Shown here: positions 55,132 to 63,602 of the stretch, in pieces
Numbering within the stretch: position 1 is the first letter of the stretch
Layout of the letters: each line of letters starts with the position of its first letter
Source: JANWXD01 sp037446115
GTDB lineage: Bacteria > Acidobacteriota > Terriglobia > Bryobacterales > Bryobacteraceae
Length of the DNA stretch: 64,000 nucleotides
Direction: 5' to 3'
Assembly (NCBI GenBank): GCA_037446115.1
Contig: JBBIJF010000003.1
Coordinates: 124,001-188,000 of the forward strand
Translations under genes and position numbers: made by a program
Notes under the pieces: model-generated
Seen by the model: the letters and a program-made list of their open reading frames with translations, nothing else
What the model was told of the DNA's origin: nothing
Databases searched by the model: none

Positions 55132-55569
55132 CTAATCTCCCGCCACCGGAATCGGAATCGGTTTCTGGGCCTGATGGGGATGCTGGGGGCCGGCATAAAC
55201 CCGCAGCTTCCGGTACATCTGCTTACCGAGTTTCGTCTTCGGCAGCATTCCGTAAATGGCGTCCTCGACCAACTTCACCGGCTGCCGGGCGCGGCGCTGT
55301 CGCGCCGTCTCTTCGATCAGGCCGCCCGGATAGCCGGAATGCCGCCGGTAAATTTTCTGGTCTTCCTTCCGGCCCGTCAGCCTCACCTTGGCCGCATTGA
55401 TCACCACCACGTGATCTCCGGTGTCGAGAAACGGGGTGTAGCCGGGCTTGTGTTTGCCCATCAACAGGGTAGCCGCTTTGGTGGCGATCCGGCCCAGTAC
55501 CGCGTTGTCTGCATCCAGCAGGTACCACCGCCGCTCGATCTGCCCCGCCGACGGAAATGTAGTGCTCAT
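55132..55569 (-). CDS. rplM: Ribosomal protein L13
   Basis: 145-residue large-subunit protein. W-Y-L-L-D-A-D-N-A-V-L-G-R-I-A-T, G-D-H-V-V-V-I-N-A, Y-R-R-H-S-G-Y-P-G-G and G-M-L-P-K-T-K-L-G are the L13 hallmarks. First gene of the translation operon, with two promoter-like elements just upstream. Confidence 0.96.
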   Translation of the reverse strand: MSTTFPSAGQIERRWYLLDADNAVLGRIATKAATLLMGKHKPGYTPFLDTGDHVVVINAAKVRLTGRKEDQKIYRRHSGYPGGLIEETARQRRARQPVKLVEDAIYGMLPKTKLGKQMYRKLRVYAGPQHPHQAQKPIPIPVAGD

Positions 55570-55574
55570 GGACA

Positions 55575-55603
55575 GACTATACCTCTGTGCGTCTCCAAAA
55601 CAA
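55575..55603 (-). promoter_or_regulatory. Proximal promoter of the rplM operon (leaderless type)
   Basis: Minus strand: TTGTTT (55598-55603), 17-bp spacer, TATAGT (55575-55580), then six bases to the ATG. The -10 matches five of six consensus bases; the -35 three of six. An AGAGGT also lies about 12 bases before the ATG and overlaps the -10. Confidence 0.45.
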
Positions 55604-55605
55604 TC

Positions 55606-55635
55606 AGACTAGCCGACGCAACCTGCCCCTGTCAA
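55606..55635 (-). promoter_or_regulatory. Distal promoter of the rplM operon
   Basis: Minus strand: perfect -35 TTGACA (55630-55635), 18-bp spacer, -10 TAGTCT (55606-55611). Would give a leader of about 30 bases containing AGAGGT. Confidence 0.45.
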
Positions 55636-55796
55636 ATCCGGGGTGATGGTTGGTAGCGGTTTACTCGCTCCGATTGAATGGCTTCGCAGGAGGATCAACA
55701 GGCGACGCACGTCGTCCGTTTCTCGGGCGAACTATCTGCCCATCTCTTTCCCCGGCTGCCGCCGGTTGTCGGCTAGCATGGCCTAGGAGGCCCGAA

Positions 55797-56693
55797 ATGG
55801 AGCAGGTCCGCGTCGGATTCATCGGTTTCGGTGAGGTCGGAGAGGTGTTGTCCCGCAGGATGCTCGAGCATGGGGCGGAAGTCTCGGCGTTTGATATCCG
55901 GCTTGACGACGAGGCGGCCCGCCGCGACCTCGAGGTGCGCAACCCCGGAGTCCGCTTCGCTCCGCTGCCGGTCGTGGTTCGTGACGCGGCCTACGTCGTG
56001 GCGGCCGTCCCCACACAGGCCGCCCGGACCGTCGCGGCGCAAGCCGCCACCTACCTCCGCACGGGCCAGGTCTACCTGGATCTGGCCACGACTTGCCCCA
56101 CACTCAAGCAGGAAATCGCGGGCCTGATCACGCCCAGCGGAGCCGTCTTCGTCGAAGGCGCCATTCTCGACGCCGTCGGGGTCGCCGGTCCGGCGGCGCA
56201 GATCCTTACCGGGGGGCCGGAGGGGATCGAGGCGGCCGCACTGCTCTGCCGTCTGGGTCTCAATGCGCGATTTTATTCTCCGGAAGTCGGTCAGGCCTCC
56301 CTGTTCAAGATGTTGCGAAGCATCTTCTCGAAGGGACTCGAAGCCCTGATTCTGGAAATGATGGTCGCGGCGGATCGCGCCGGCATCGCCGACGGCCTCT
56401 GGGAAGACGTCACGGCCTTCATGAGGCGCCGCCCGTTTGAGGAGATTGCCGCTAACTGGGTGCGAACCCACCCCGGCGCCTGCGAGCGCCGTTACTGGGA
56501 ACTCGTACAGGTGCGCCAGACTGTTCGCGAACTCGGGCTGGATCCGCTCATGACGCAGGCTGCGGAAACCTTCTTCGAGCGGTCCCGCTGGTTAGGCTTC
56601 TCTCAGGCTTTTTCGGAGTCCCCGGCTGCGGCCGAGCAAGTCATCCGTTTCATGTCGCAGCGCCTGGCCGGAGCCGGAGATCACTGCAAGTAG
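55797..56693 (+). CDS. NAD-binding beta-hydroxyacid dehydrogenase-like protein (DUF1932)
   Basis: A 298-residue protein from ATG 55797 with TAGGAGG upstream. Rossmann motif G-F-I-G-F-G-E-V-G near residue 7 and D-I-R after the second strand favour NAD; D-L-A-T-T-C-P near residue 99 and F-K-M-L-R-S near residue 175 hold the substrate and catalytic Lys positions of the 6-phosphogluconate/hydroxyisobutyrate dehydrogenase superfamily. The C-terminal half matches the DUF1932 type (G-L-E-A-L-I-L-E-M). Its end overlaps the convergent sulfatase-fold gene by 13 bp. Substrate unknown. Confidence 0.83.
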   Translation: MEQVRVGFIGFGEVGEVLSRRMLEHGAEVSAFDIRLDDEAARRDLEVRNPGVRFAPLPVVVRDAAYVVAAVPTQAARTVAAQAATYLRTGQVYLDLATTCPTLKQEIAGLITPSGAVFVEGAILDAVGVAGPAAQILTGGPEGIEAAALLCRLGLNARFYSPEVGQASLFKMLRSIFSKGLEALILEMMVAADRAGIADGLWEDVTAFMRRRPFEEIAANWVRTHPGACERRYWELVQVRQTVRELGLDPLMTQAAETFFERSRWLGFSQAFSESPAAAEQVIRFMSQRLAGAGDHCK

Positions 56694-58036
56694 CCGAGAC
56701 TGCGCAGCACTTCCACGTCTTCCTCGGTCATGACGGAGGCGCCCGGACCGCGGTACGTCGCCCGGAACCACTGATCGAGCTGCGCCGTCTCGCGCTCGAA
56801 GTCAGCGCTTCTCGGTCGAATGACCGAGGGCCGCAGCTCGAAGGGATCCTCTTGCAGGTTGTACGCCGCCAGCCTCTTGGACCCGGGCGTCCAGATGAGC
56901 TTGCGGGCGCCTTCCGTGGTCCCGATGCGCAGAGGCCCCTCCCGCGAATCCGTCCACAGCCACGCCAGCCACTGCGGGAAAAAGCCCTTCTTGCCGGCAA
57001 ACGTCAGGTAGCGGATAGGACGCTGGAGCGGCGGCTCGTCGGTCAGCAAGCTGTTCGCCAGACTGCGCCCTGAAAAGGCCGCCTTGAGCTTCGCCCGCAC
57101 CTCCTGGTCCTCGACCACCAGATCCACAATCGTCGGCGTGATGTCCAGCAGGGAGACCGGCCGCTCTTCCACCTGCCCGCCGGCAATGCGCTGCGGAAAA
57201 CGGAAGATCAAGGGAATGTGCACGATGTTCTGATACAGGTGCCGGCCGTGTCCCACGTAGTTGTGTTCGCCGAGGCTCTCCCCATGATCCGCGGTGAGCA
57301 CCACCAAAGTCGAATCGCGCAGCCCGAGGCGGTCAAGACTCGCCACCAGACGGCCCACCCAGTAGTCCGTGTAGGCCACCTCCGAGTCGTACCGCTGAAT
57401 GCGATCCCGCATCTCCGCGCTCGCGGCGGGGCGGGGCTGTCCCTCGCTGCGCTTCAGTTTGGAGAACTTCATCCGGTATTCGTACGGAGAATGCGGGTCG
57501 AAAAAGTGGACCCAGAGAAAGAACCGTTCGCCGTGGTTGTCTTCCAGCCACCGGATGGCGGCCGGCGTCACATCTTCCGCATGCCGCATGGAGTTGAACA
57601 GCTGGTAGCGCCTCGGGAGATCTTCATCGTAGCGGTCGAACCAGCGACCGAGATGAGTCAGACGCGTCGTGAGCGGCCACGCGCTGACAAACGCCGCGGT
57701 CCGATAACCGTGGCGTCGCAGTACTTGCGGCAGGAAGACCAGCGACGACTCCTCTCGCGGAGCAACTCCGTTACGAATGGCGCCATGCTCCTGCGGATAC
57801 CGGCTCGTCAGCAGCGAGATATGAGCGGGACCCGTCAGGGGAATGGCCGTGTGAGCCCGTGCGAACCGCACGCCCTCAGCCGCCAGAGCGTCAATGTTCG
57901 GGCTGGTTTCCAGGTGATAGCCGTAGCAGGAAAGATGATCCGCGCGCAGCGTGTCCACTGTGATCAGCAGAACGTTCGGCGACGCCTTCAGGATGCAGGC
58001 CGCCAGAGCGAGTCCCGCTGCGTGCTTCCACAACAC
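56681..58036 (-). CDS. Sulfatase-fold hydrolase with Thr at the nucleophile position
   Basis: A 451-residue exported protein of the alkaline phosphatase/sulfatase superfamily. V-D-T-L-R-A-D-H-L-S-C-Y-G gives the metal Asp pair near residues 27-33; the usual C/S-x-P-S-R is replaced by T-G-P-A-H at 68-72, then L-L-T-S-R-Y-P; V-L-T-A-D-H-G-E-S-L-G-E-H and G-H-G-R-H-L-Y give the second metal set. No formylglycine can form, so it is more likely a phospho-ester hydrolase or transferase using Thr than a true sulfatase. Start GTG 58036 has GGAGG almost touching it; TTG one codon later is possible. Confidence 0.83.
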   Translation of the reverse strand: MLWKHAAGLALAACILKASPNVLLITVDTLRADHLSCYGYHLETSPNIDALAAEGVRFARAHTAIPLTGPAHISLLTSRYPQEHGAIRNGVAPREESSLVFLPQVLRRHGYRTAAFVSAWPLTTRLTHLGRWFDRYDEDLPRRYQLFNSMRHAEDVTPAAIRWLEDNHGERFFLWVHFFDPHSPYEYRMKFSKLKRSEGQPRPAASAEMRDRIQRYDSEVAYTDYWVGRLVASLDRLGLRDSTLVVLTADHGESLGEHNYVGHGRHLYQNIVHIPLIFRFPQRIAGGQVEERPVSLLDITPTIVDLVVEDQEVRAKLKAAFSGRSLANSLLTDEPPLQRPIRYLTFAGKKGFFPQWLAWLWTDSREGPLRIGTTEGARKLIWTPGSKRLAAYNLQEDPFELRPSVIRPRSADFERETAQLDQWFRATYRGPGASVMTEEDVEVLRSLGYLQ

Positions 58037-58069
58037 ACCTCCACTCTACCACCCCCGCTCCGGCGGCGA

Positions 58070-59431
58070 TCATCGGATCAGCGGCAGGCGGGGGCGGAAT
58101 GGACCGGGCAGTTTTGGCGGCGTGATGCGGCGCTCGAACTCCGCTGCGAGTTCCGCCAGGCGGGTGACCAGCTGCGGGTGATCGCACCACAGATTCACGC
58201 GCTCGCCCGGGTCTTCGGCAAGGTTGTACAACTCCGGCGGGTCGCACCGCTTCGGGGGGCCTGGCCCGAACAGCTTCAACTCGCGGCGGTAAAGATGCAG
58301 CTTCCAATCCCCGGAGCGAACCGCGTGAATCCGCTCGCCATGGTAGTAGAAGTACTCCGAGTGTAAGGTTGCGGACCTCCCTTCAAACGCCGGTGCAAGG
58401 CTCCTGCCGTCAATCACACGATCTCCAGGGAGCTCACCTCCTGCCAGCTCGATCAATGTGGGAAAGATGTCCATCACCGTGGCGATTCCCGTGTACACCG
58501 TGCCCGGCCGGATCCGCCCCGGCCACCGCGCCACCAGGGGCACTCGCACGCCCCCTTCCCACGTCGTCCCTTTGCCTCCGCGAAAAGGTCCTGCGCTGCC
58601 GCCTCGGGAGCCTTTGCCGATGGCCGGCCCGTTATCGCTAGTAAACAAGACCAGCGTCTCTTCTTCCAGCCCCAGACGGCTGAGCCCGCGCAGCAAACGC
58701 CCGGTGTGGAAGTCCATCTCTTCGACCACGTCCCCGTACAGTCCTCCCTTTGAGCGCCCGCGGAAGTCCGCCGAGACATGCAAGGGAACATGGGGCATGG
58801 TGTGTGCCAGGTAGAGGAAAAACGGGCGGTCGTGGTTCTTCTCGATAAAACGGATCGCCTCGTCCGTGTAGCGGCGCGTCAGCGTCTGCTGCTCCACCGG
58901 CCACTCGATTGGTTCGTTGTTCCGCCACAACCGCAGCCGGTGAAAGTCCGGAGGTCGCAGATTCATGTCGTTGCTCCACAGCAGACCGTAGTAGTAATCG
59001 AATCCGTGCCGTAGCGGCCGGTACGGTTCTCCTCCGCCAAGGTGCCACTTGCCGATACAGGCCGTGGCGTAGCCGAGACGCCGAAGCACGGTTGCAACGG
59101 AAAGCTCGGTTTCCGGAAGACCAAACCGGTCGCCGGGATGCAGCACCCGGATGACGCCGGTGCGGATCGGATACCGTCCTGTCAGCAGCGCGGCCCGGCT
59201 CGGACTGCACACCGGGGTGGCGTAGAAGCTGGTGAATCGCGCACCGCCGGCCGCCATGGCGTCCAGATGCGGAGTCCGGATCACGGGGCTTCCGTATACC
59301 CCCAGGTCCCCGTATCCGAGATCGTCCGCCACGATAAGCAGAAAATTCGGGGGCCGGCTCCTCGCCGGCAGGCGGCCTGCGGCAAGAATCCCCGCAAGCG
59401 CCGACGGCAGTTGCCTCCTGGAGATGCGCAC
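58070..59431 (-). CDS. Type I sulfatase, exported
   Basis: A 453-residue arylsulfatase-family enzyme. I-S-R-R-Q-L plus a hydrophobic run looks like a Tat-type signal. A-D-D-L-G-Y-G-D-L-G near residue 35 binds calcium; C-S-P-S-R at 75-79 followed by A-A-L-L-T-G-R-Y is the complete formylglycine motif; G-K-W-H-L-G-G and S-D-N-G-P are also present. It needs a maturase (FGE or anSME), not in the window. Probably removes sulfate from polysaccharides or glycosaminoglycans, in keeping with the glycosidases nearby. Separated by 33 bp from the Thr-type paralogue downstream. Confidence 0.92.
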   Translation of the reverse strand: MRISRRQLPSALAGILAAGRLPARSRPPNFLLIVADDLGYGDLGVYGSPVIRTPHLDAMAAGGARFTSFYATPVCSPSRAALLTGRYPIRTGVIRVLHPGDRFGLPETELSVATVLRRLGYATACIGKWHLGGGEPYRPLRHGFDYYYGLLWSNDMNLRPPDFHRLRLWRNNEPIEWPVEQQTLTRRYTDEAIRFIEKNHDRPFFLYLAHTMPHVPLHVSADFRGRSKGGLYGDVVEEMDFHTGRLLRGLSRLGLEEETLVLFTSDNGPAIGKGSRGGSAGPFRGGKGTTWEGGVRVPLVARWPGRIRPGTVYTGIATVMDIFPTLIELAGGELPGDRVIDGRSLAPAFEGRSATLHSEYFYYHGERIHAVRSGDWKLHLYRRELKLFGPGPPKRCDPPELYNLAEDPGERVNLWCDHPQLVTRLAELAAEFERRITPPKLPGPFRPRLPLIR

Positions 59432-59634
59432 TTTCCTCCACCTTAGTGGCCGGCGCGTTGCGGCGTCAACTTGCGGCGCTCGGCGGTGAATAAAGGGCCG
59501 GCCGTTTTCTGCCGATTACCCACTGCAGGGCGTGCCGCGACCCTCCCGCTCGCGCTACTTGCAGGCGTTCTGGTCCGGAGAAAGACAGTTCCCTCTGACA
59601 CCGGGCCGCGACAGCACCTGTCGGTCAGACGGTC

Positions 59635-60639
59635 ATGAAGTGGACCCTGCTCGAGCTGGCGCGCACGTTGCTCCACAACGGAGCCGCGGCCCAGGCTCCC
59701 TACCTCCACGTCATTCAACTGCTGCTCCAAGGCATCCGGTTGCACGCCGTGCCGGGCGACGCGGCCGACTACGACAAGTTCTGCCGGGATCTCAAAGCCA
59801 TCGAAGATGCCGTGGCCGAGCACCCGCCCGCAGCGCGCCTGCATTTCCTGAGCGGCGCCGCGCTGAAAGCTCTCGAGGAGTACAACCGCCGTACGGCCTG
59901 GTTTGCCCGCCAGCGCAGCGTCGAGCTTCAGGCGATCGTCTCGCTGCTGAATAAGACGATTGCGGAACTGTGCAAGGGCGCCGAAAGCACGGTCGTGCGC
60001 CTGCAGGACATCGAAAGGCAACTGGAGAAAGCAGAGGCCATCGAAGACATCCGCTTGGCGAAACTGCGCCTCTCGGAATGCCTCGAGGGGCTGCGCGAAG
60101 AATCCCTGCGCCAGCGCGAAGAGGGACGGCGCGCGATTCAGCGCCTCAAGGCCGCCGTCAAACAGGCGCCGCGCGCGCCAACCTCCGGCTCTGAGGATGC
60201 CACGACCGGCCTCTTGGGTCCCGGAGAGGCCGAGCAACGCCTGGCCGAAGCCATCTACGAGCGCGCTCCCATCTTTACTGCCGTCTTTGTCATCACGAAC
60301 ATGCACTCCATCAACGCCCGCTACGGCTACGCCACGGGCGATCAAATCCTGCGCCTTTACGCCGAGCACCTGGCGCGGAGCTTCCCCGGCGATGCTCTTT
60401 TCCGCTGGTCCGGACCTTCGTTTCTCGCTCTCCTCCGCCGCGTGGGCACACTCGAGCAGGTGCGCCAGGAAGCGGCCTCGATCGCGGCCAGGCGCCTGGA
60501 GCACACCCTTCCGCGCGGGACGCGTACCGTGCTGCTGACGCCTTCGGCGACGTCGTGGGTCTTCCCTCCCGCCGATTCGCTCGCCGCTCTCATCGAGAAG
60601 ATCGAACGCTTCGTCGCTTCCCACTCAGCCTCGGCCTGA
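59635..60639 (+). CDS. Degenerate GGDEF-domain protein with helical N-terminal region
   Basis: A 334-residue cytoplasmic protein. Residues 1-100 are helical; 100-180 form a long coiled coil (E-L-C-K-G-A-E-S-T, Q-R-E-E-G-R-R-A-I-Q-R-L-K). From about 190 the order T-T-G-L-L-G-P-G-E-A, F-V-I-T-N-M-H-S-I-N-A-R-Y-G-Y-A-T-G-D-Q-I-L-R follows the GGDEF fold, but the signature itself is S-G-P-S-F (near 256-262), lacking the acidic residues and the second Gly needed for synthesis, so it cannot make c-di-GMP. A receptor or scaffold role is possible. Overlaps the convergent next gene by 15 bp. Confidence 0.7.
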   Translation: MKWTLLELARTLLHNGAAAQAPYLHVIQLLLQGIRLHAVPGDAADYDKFCRDLKAIEDAVAEHPPAARLHFLSGAALKALEEYNRRTAWFARQRSVELQAIVSLLNKTIAELCKGAESTVVRLQDIERQLEKAEAIEDIRLAKLRLSECLEGLREESLRQREEGRRAIQRLKAAVKQAPRAPTSGSEDATTGLLGPGEAEQRLAEAIYERAPIFTAVFVITNMHSINARYGYATGDQILRLYAEHLARSFPGDALFRWSGPSFLALLRRVGTLEQVRQEAASIAARRLEHTLPRGTRTVLLTPSATSWVFPPADSLAALIEKIERFVASHSASA

Positions 60640-61077
60640 GCCGATCCTGCCGCCGTAGAGCGCCGGATACGCCTCCCGCATCTCAGCGGAAGCGCGCAGC
60701 ACGGAGCTGAGTGGTATCAGCGGTCCCTGCCCGATGCCAGGACACTGCTCACGGGCCTGCCGCCAGGCGGCTCGCGTCTCCACCAGCTCCGGCCAGAAGG
60801 GATAGGCCCGGCACTGCGTCGGCTTCACGGGATGAATGGCACAGCCGTCGTCGCGCAGGAAGGGACACGGGGAGTCTCCGGACTTGCGCAGGCGCAACAG
60901 GCGGCGCGTACGGTACACGTAGCGGGCCTCGAACTCCTCCGGACTCATCTTGAGCCACGCCGCCGCCCGTCGCAGATCGTCTTCGGTCAGGTAGACGAAA
61001 CCGCTCGCCCGGCAGCAGGCGGTGCAGCCGGGCTGACATCTGAAGCGGAAGCCGTCGGCTCGTATCACGGCACTCAC
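60625..61077 (-). CDS. YkgJ-type cysteine cluster protein
   Basis: A 150-residue protein of the zinc- or iron-binding CxCxxCC family (PF03692). C-Q-P-G-C-T-A-C-C-R near residue 14, S-P-C-P-F-L, D-D-G-C-A-I-H-P-V-K-P-T-Q-C-R-A-Y-P-F-W-P in pieces, and E-Q-C-P-G near residue 112: eight Cys as expected. Exact function unknown. Start GTG 61077 overlaps the stop of the GH10 gene by four bases, so it is translated downstream of a secreted xylanase, an odd pairing. Confidence 0.85.
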   Translation of the reverse strand: MSAVIRADGFRFRCQPGCTACCRASGFVYLTEDDLRRAAAWLKMSPEEFEARYVYRTRRLLRLRKSGDSPCPFLRDDGCAIHPVKPTQCRAYPFWPELVETRAAWRQAREQCPGIGQGPLIPLSSVLRASAEMREAYPALYGGRIGSGRG

Positions 61078-63572
61078 TCGATGGCGACGGTGACCCCGTC
61101 CTGGCTCACCAAACCGCCCGCCGCAACCGCGAGCGGCACCGCCGCGCCTGACGGAGCTTCATGGGGAACCCGCACATTGAGCTGTACGACGCCGGGATAG
61201 ACCAGACCCGCCCAGTTGTCCGCAAAACGGCTCTCGACGCCTCCGACGGTCACGACCACCGGCAGCACAGGCTGCGGATGGTCGGGAGCCACCGGCAAAA
61301 GCCCGTCTTCGACTTGCGGCGCCGTCAACCCGGCCCCCGTGATCCAGAAACTGATGAACTTTCCCTTTTGGGCCCTCCGCTCCGGACTATTCAACGACGT
61401 GCTGCCGTCATCGCCCGTGTTCACGACGACTGCCGGTCCCCGCCCGCTCGAATCCAACGTGAAGATGCCCGGCGCCGCCGGGGCGACAGGCAACGTCACG
61501 GGGTTGGAGCGGAGGCCTAAATACTCAACCACGACCGACGTGCTTCCGGAGACGGTGTGCGGTACGATGGCGCTCGCCTGCCCGGCGAGTGAGTAGATCA
61601 TCGGACCAGCCAGACGGTCGAAGAGCACCCGCGTATCGCCCACAATCCGCGGCAGCCGCCCCGAGGCGTCATAACCCGCCACTGCAAGGGACGCCGGGCC
61701 GAATCCCCGACCGAAGATCGTCACGATCTCCCCCGGCGCCACCGCGCCGCCCCGGAAACTCGCCGCGTTGACCACGCCTTCGACGCTAATCGCCGGAGGT
61801 TCCTGCCTGCCGGCTATCAGGTAATTGGCCTCGCCAGCAGTTACTTTCAGTGGGTAACTGCGCGTGGTTCCGCCCACCGTGACTTCCACCTCGTAGTCAC
61901 CCAGAAAGCCCCGCGTGCGAAAAATGCCGTCGTCGCCCGCCGTGCCGGTCACGTCGGTCCACCATTTCCGGAAAACCAGCTCCTGCCAGACTTCCCCGTT
62001 CGGCTTGATGGTCCAGTCGCGCCGGTACATGGCTGCCTCCGGCCGCCAGTGACGGCTTTCCCAGAACCCCCACATCAGAAAACCTTTCACCGCGGGGTGG
62101 CTGAAACACACCGTCAGGAAATCCCGCGTGTATTCCGCCTGGATTTCTTCATCGCCCGGGCTGACGTCGAATTCCGTAATCTGGAGCTCCTTGCCGAACC
62201 GGGCAAAGCGATCCAAAATCTCCAGCACGCGCTCCGGCGCCGTCAGGTTCTGGTTGAAATGGCCCTGCAGCCCGATCCCATCCAGGGGCGCCCCGGCGTC
62301 GAGAATCGCTCGGATCGTCGAATCGTAGAAATCCTGGTGCCGCACGTCCCAGCCGCCCGCTTCCACGATGTTGAAGTCGTTGATGTACAGCTTGACGCCG
62401 GGATCGGCCTCGCGCGCTTTTTGAAACCAGACTGGAATCTCCCCGTCCCCGAGCAGCGCCTGCACGTCCCGGCTCGTGTACGGCTCGTTGAGTACGTCCC
62501 ACTCCGTCACCTTGCCCCGCGTCCAGCTCATGATCTCCGCGATATGCGCGTAGATCCGTTGCCGCAGTGCGTCGCGGTTCCCGGCGTTGAGCAAGCTCAC
62601 CACGTCCGGAGGCAGATTGCCCCGGTCCGGCCAGATGATGTTGTGCCCGCGAATGTCCGTGATGCCGTGGGCCGGAAGCCACTCCAGCGCGAAGGCCGCC
62701 GAAGTGCGGCTCCAGGTTTCCCAGAACGGCCACTTCAGATCGTTCTCGAGCACGACCTTGTTAAACAATTGCGGGATCATCTCCTGATATTTCCGGTCGG
62801 CCGGGCTCGTGCTCATCAGCCCCTGGCCCGCCACGGCGCTGCCGAATCCGAAGGCGTGCCGCTTCATGCGCACGCGCACTTGCGCCCCGGGGACCGGATT
62901 GCCGTTGTCGTCTCGCACTGCCACGACAATGTCCGCCTTGCGGATCTTCTCGATGCGCTCTTCCGCCGCCTTGCGCCAGGGAGCATCCGCCTCCCGTCCC
63001 GCATACGGCCATACGCTCAGACCCAATGCCCGGTAAGGCACGTTCGGCCCGTAGTTGAGAACCGACAAGCCGCCGATCTCGATCTCCTGCGGCCCAAAGG
63101 TCACCCAGAAGCTGATGTTGTATCCGTCCGCCCCCATGCCGCTGTAGCTTTCGCGCATGGTGAACGGGATCTCGACCTTTTTCCACTCCGCGCCTGCCCC
63201 GGTTGTGAACTCGGCCGATTTCGTCCACGGCTCCCGTCCCTTTTCCACGACGAAGGTCGTCAGGCCGACTCCGCGCGCGGAGCTGAGCGTCCGCATCCAG
63301 AAAACGGCCAGAACCGTGTCGCCGGCCGAAACCGGCCGCGTATTGAAGCAACGCGCGCGGATATCCCACGGGTTGGCCGAATCAAACGGCGTGCGGATGC
63401 GCAAGGCGCGGTCGAAGCCGGGGCCGTTCACGCTCACCACCGTAAGGTTCTGCGCCGGCGCTCCGCTCATCGAAAAACAGGCCAGCGGATCCCCGGAGAT
63501 GATCGAAGCCGGCTGTTGCGCCAGTGCCGCGACCGGCACCAGCAGCCCTCCCATCCACCAGCGGAGCCTCAT
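61074..63572 (-). CDS. GH10 endo-1,4-beta-xylanase with N-terminal CBM-like and C-terminal TIGR03437 modules
   Basis: An 832-residue secreted enzyme that cleaves internal xylan bonds. Signal peptide to about residue 20; a galactose-binding-like domain (about 22-175); a short Ig-like strand set (V-R-D-D-N-G-N-P-V-P-G-A); the GH10 barrel (about 240-540) with W-D-V-L-N-E-P (acid/base Glu near residue 362) and Q-I-T-E-F-D-V (nucleophile near residue 467); then a CarboxypepD-like stretch and a TIGR03437 module from about residue 595 (V-N-A-A-S-F, A-P-G-E-I-V-T-I-F-G-R-G-F-G-P in pieces, Y-P-G-V-V-Q-L-N-V-R-V-P). Both catalytic residues are intact. The TACAGT hexamer 8 bp before the ATG suggests a near-leaderless start. 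Confidence 0.92.
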   Translation of the reverse strand: MRLRWWMGGLLVPVAALAQQPASIISGDPLACFSMSGAPAQNLTVVSVNGPGFDRALRIRTPFDSANPWDIRARCFNTRPVSAGDTVLAVFWMRTLSSARGVGLTTFVVEKGREPWTKSAEFTTGAGAEWKKVEIPFTMRESYSGMGADGYNISFWVTFGPQEIEIGGLSVLNYGPNVPYRALGLSVWPYAGREADAPWRKAAEERIEKIRKADIVVAVRDDNGNPVPGAQVRVRMKRHAFGFGSAVAGQGLMSTSPADRKYQEMIPQLFNKVVLENDLKWPFWETWSRTSAAFALEWLPAHGITDIRGHNIIWPDRGNLPPDVVSLLNAGNRDALRQRIYAHIAEIMSWTRGKVTEWDVLNEPYTSRDVQALLGDGEIPVWFQKAREADPGVKLYINDFNIVEAGGWDVRHQDFYDSTIRAILDAGAPLDGIGLQGHFNQNLTAPERVLEILDRFARFGKELQITEFDVSPGDEEIQAEYTRDFLTVCFSHPAVKGFLMWGFWESRHWRPEAAMYRRDWTIKPNGEVWQELVFRKWWTDVTGTAGDDGIFRTRGFLGDYEVEVTVGGTTRSYPLKVTAGEANYLIAGRQEPPAISVEGVVNAASFRGGAVAPGEIVTIFGRGFGPASLAVAGYDASGRLPRIVGDTRVLFDRLAGPMIYSLAGQASAIVPHTVSGSTSVVVEYLGLRSNPVTLPVAPAAPGIFTLDSSGRGPAVVVNTGDDGSTSLNSPERRAQKGKFISFWITGAGLTAPQVEDGLLPVAPDHPQPVLPVVVTVGGVESRFADNWAGLVYPGVVQLNVRVPHEAPSGAAVPLAVAAGGLVSQDGVTVAIE

Positions 63573-63580
63573 TATCCGCT

Positions 63581-63586
63581 ACTGTA
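63581..63586 (-). promoter_or_regulatory. TACAGT -10-like hexamer before the GH10 gene
   Basis: On the minus strand TACAGT ends eight bases before the ATG at 63572; no ribosome site is present. No clear -35. Confidence 0.35.
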
Positions 63587-63602
63587 ATCAACCAGAGGCC
63601 GC

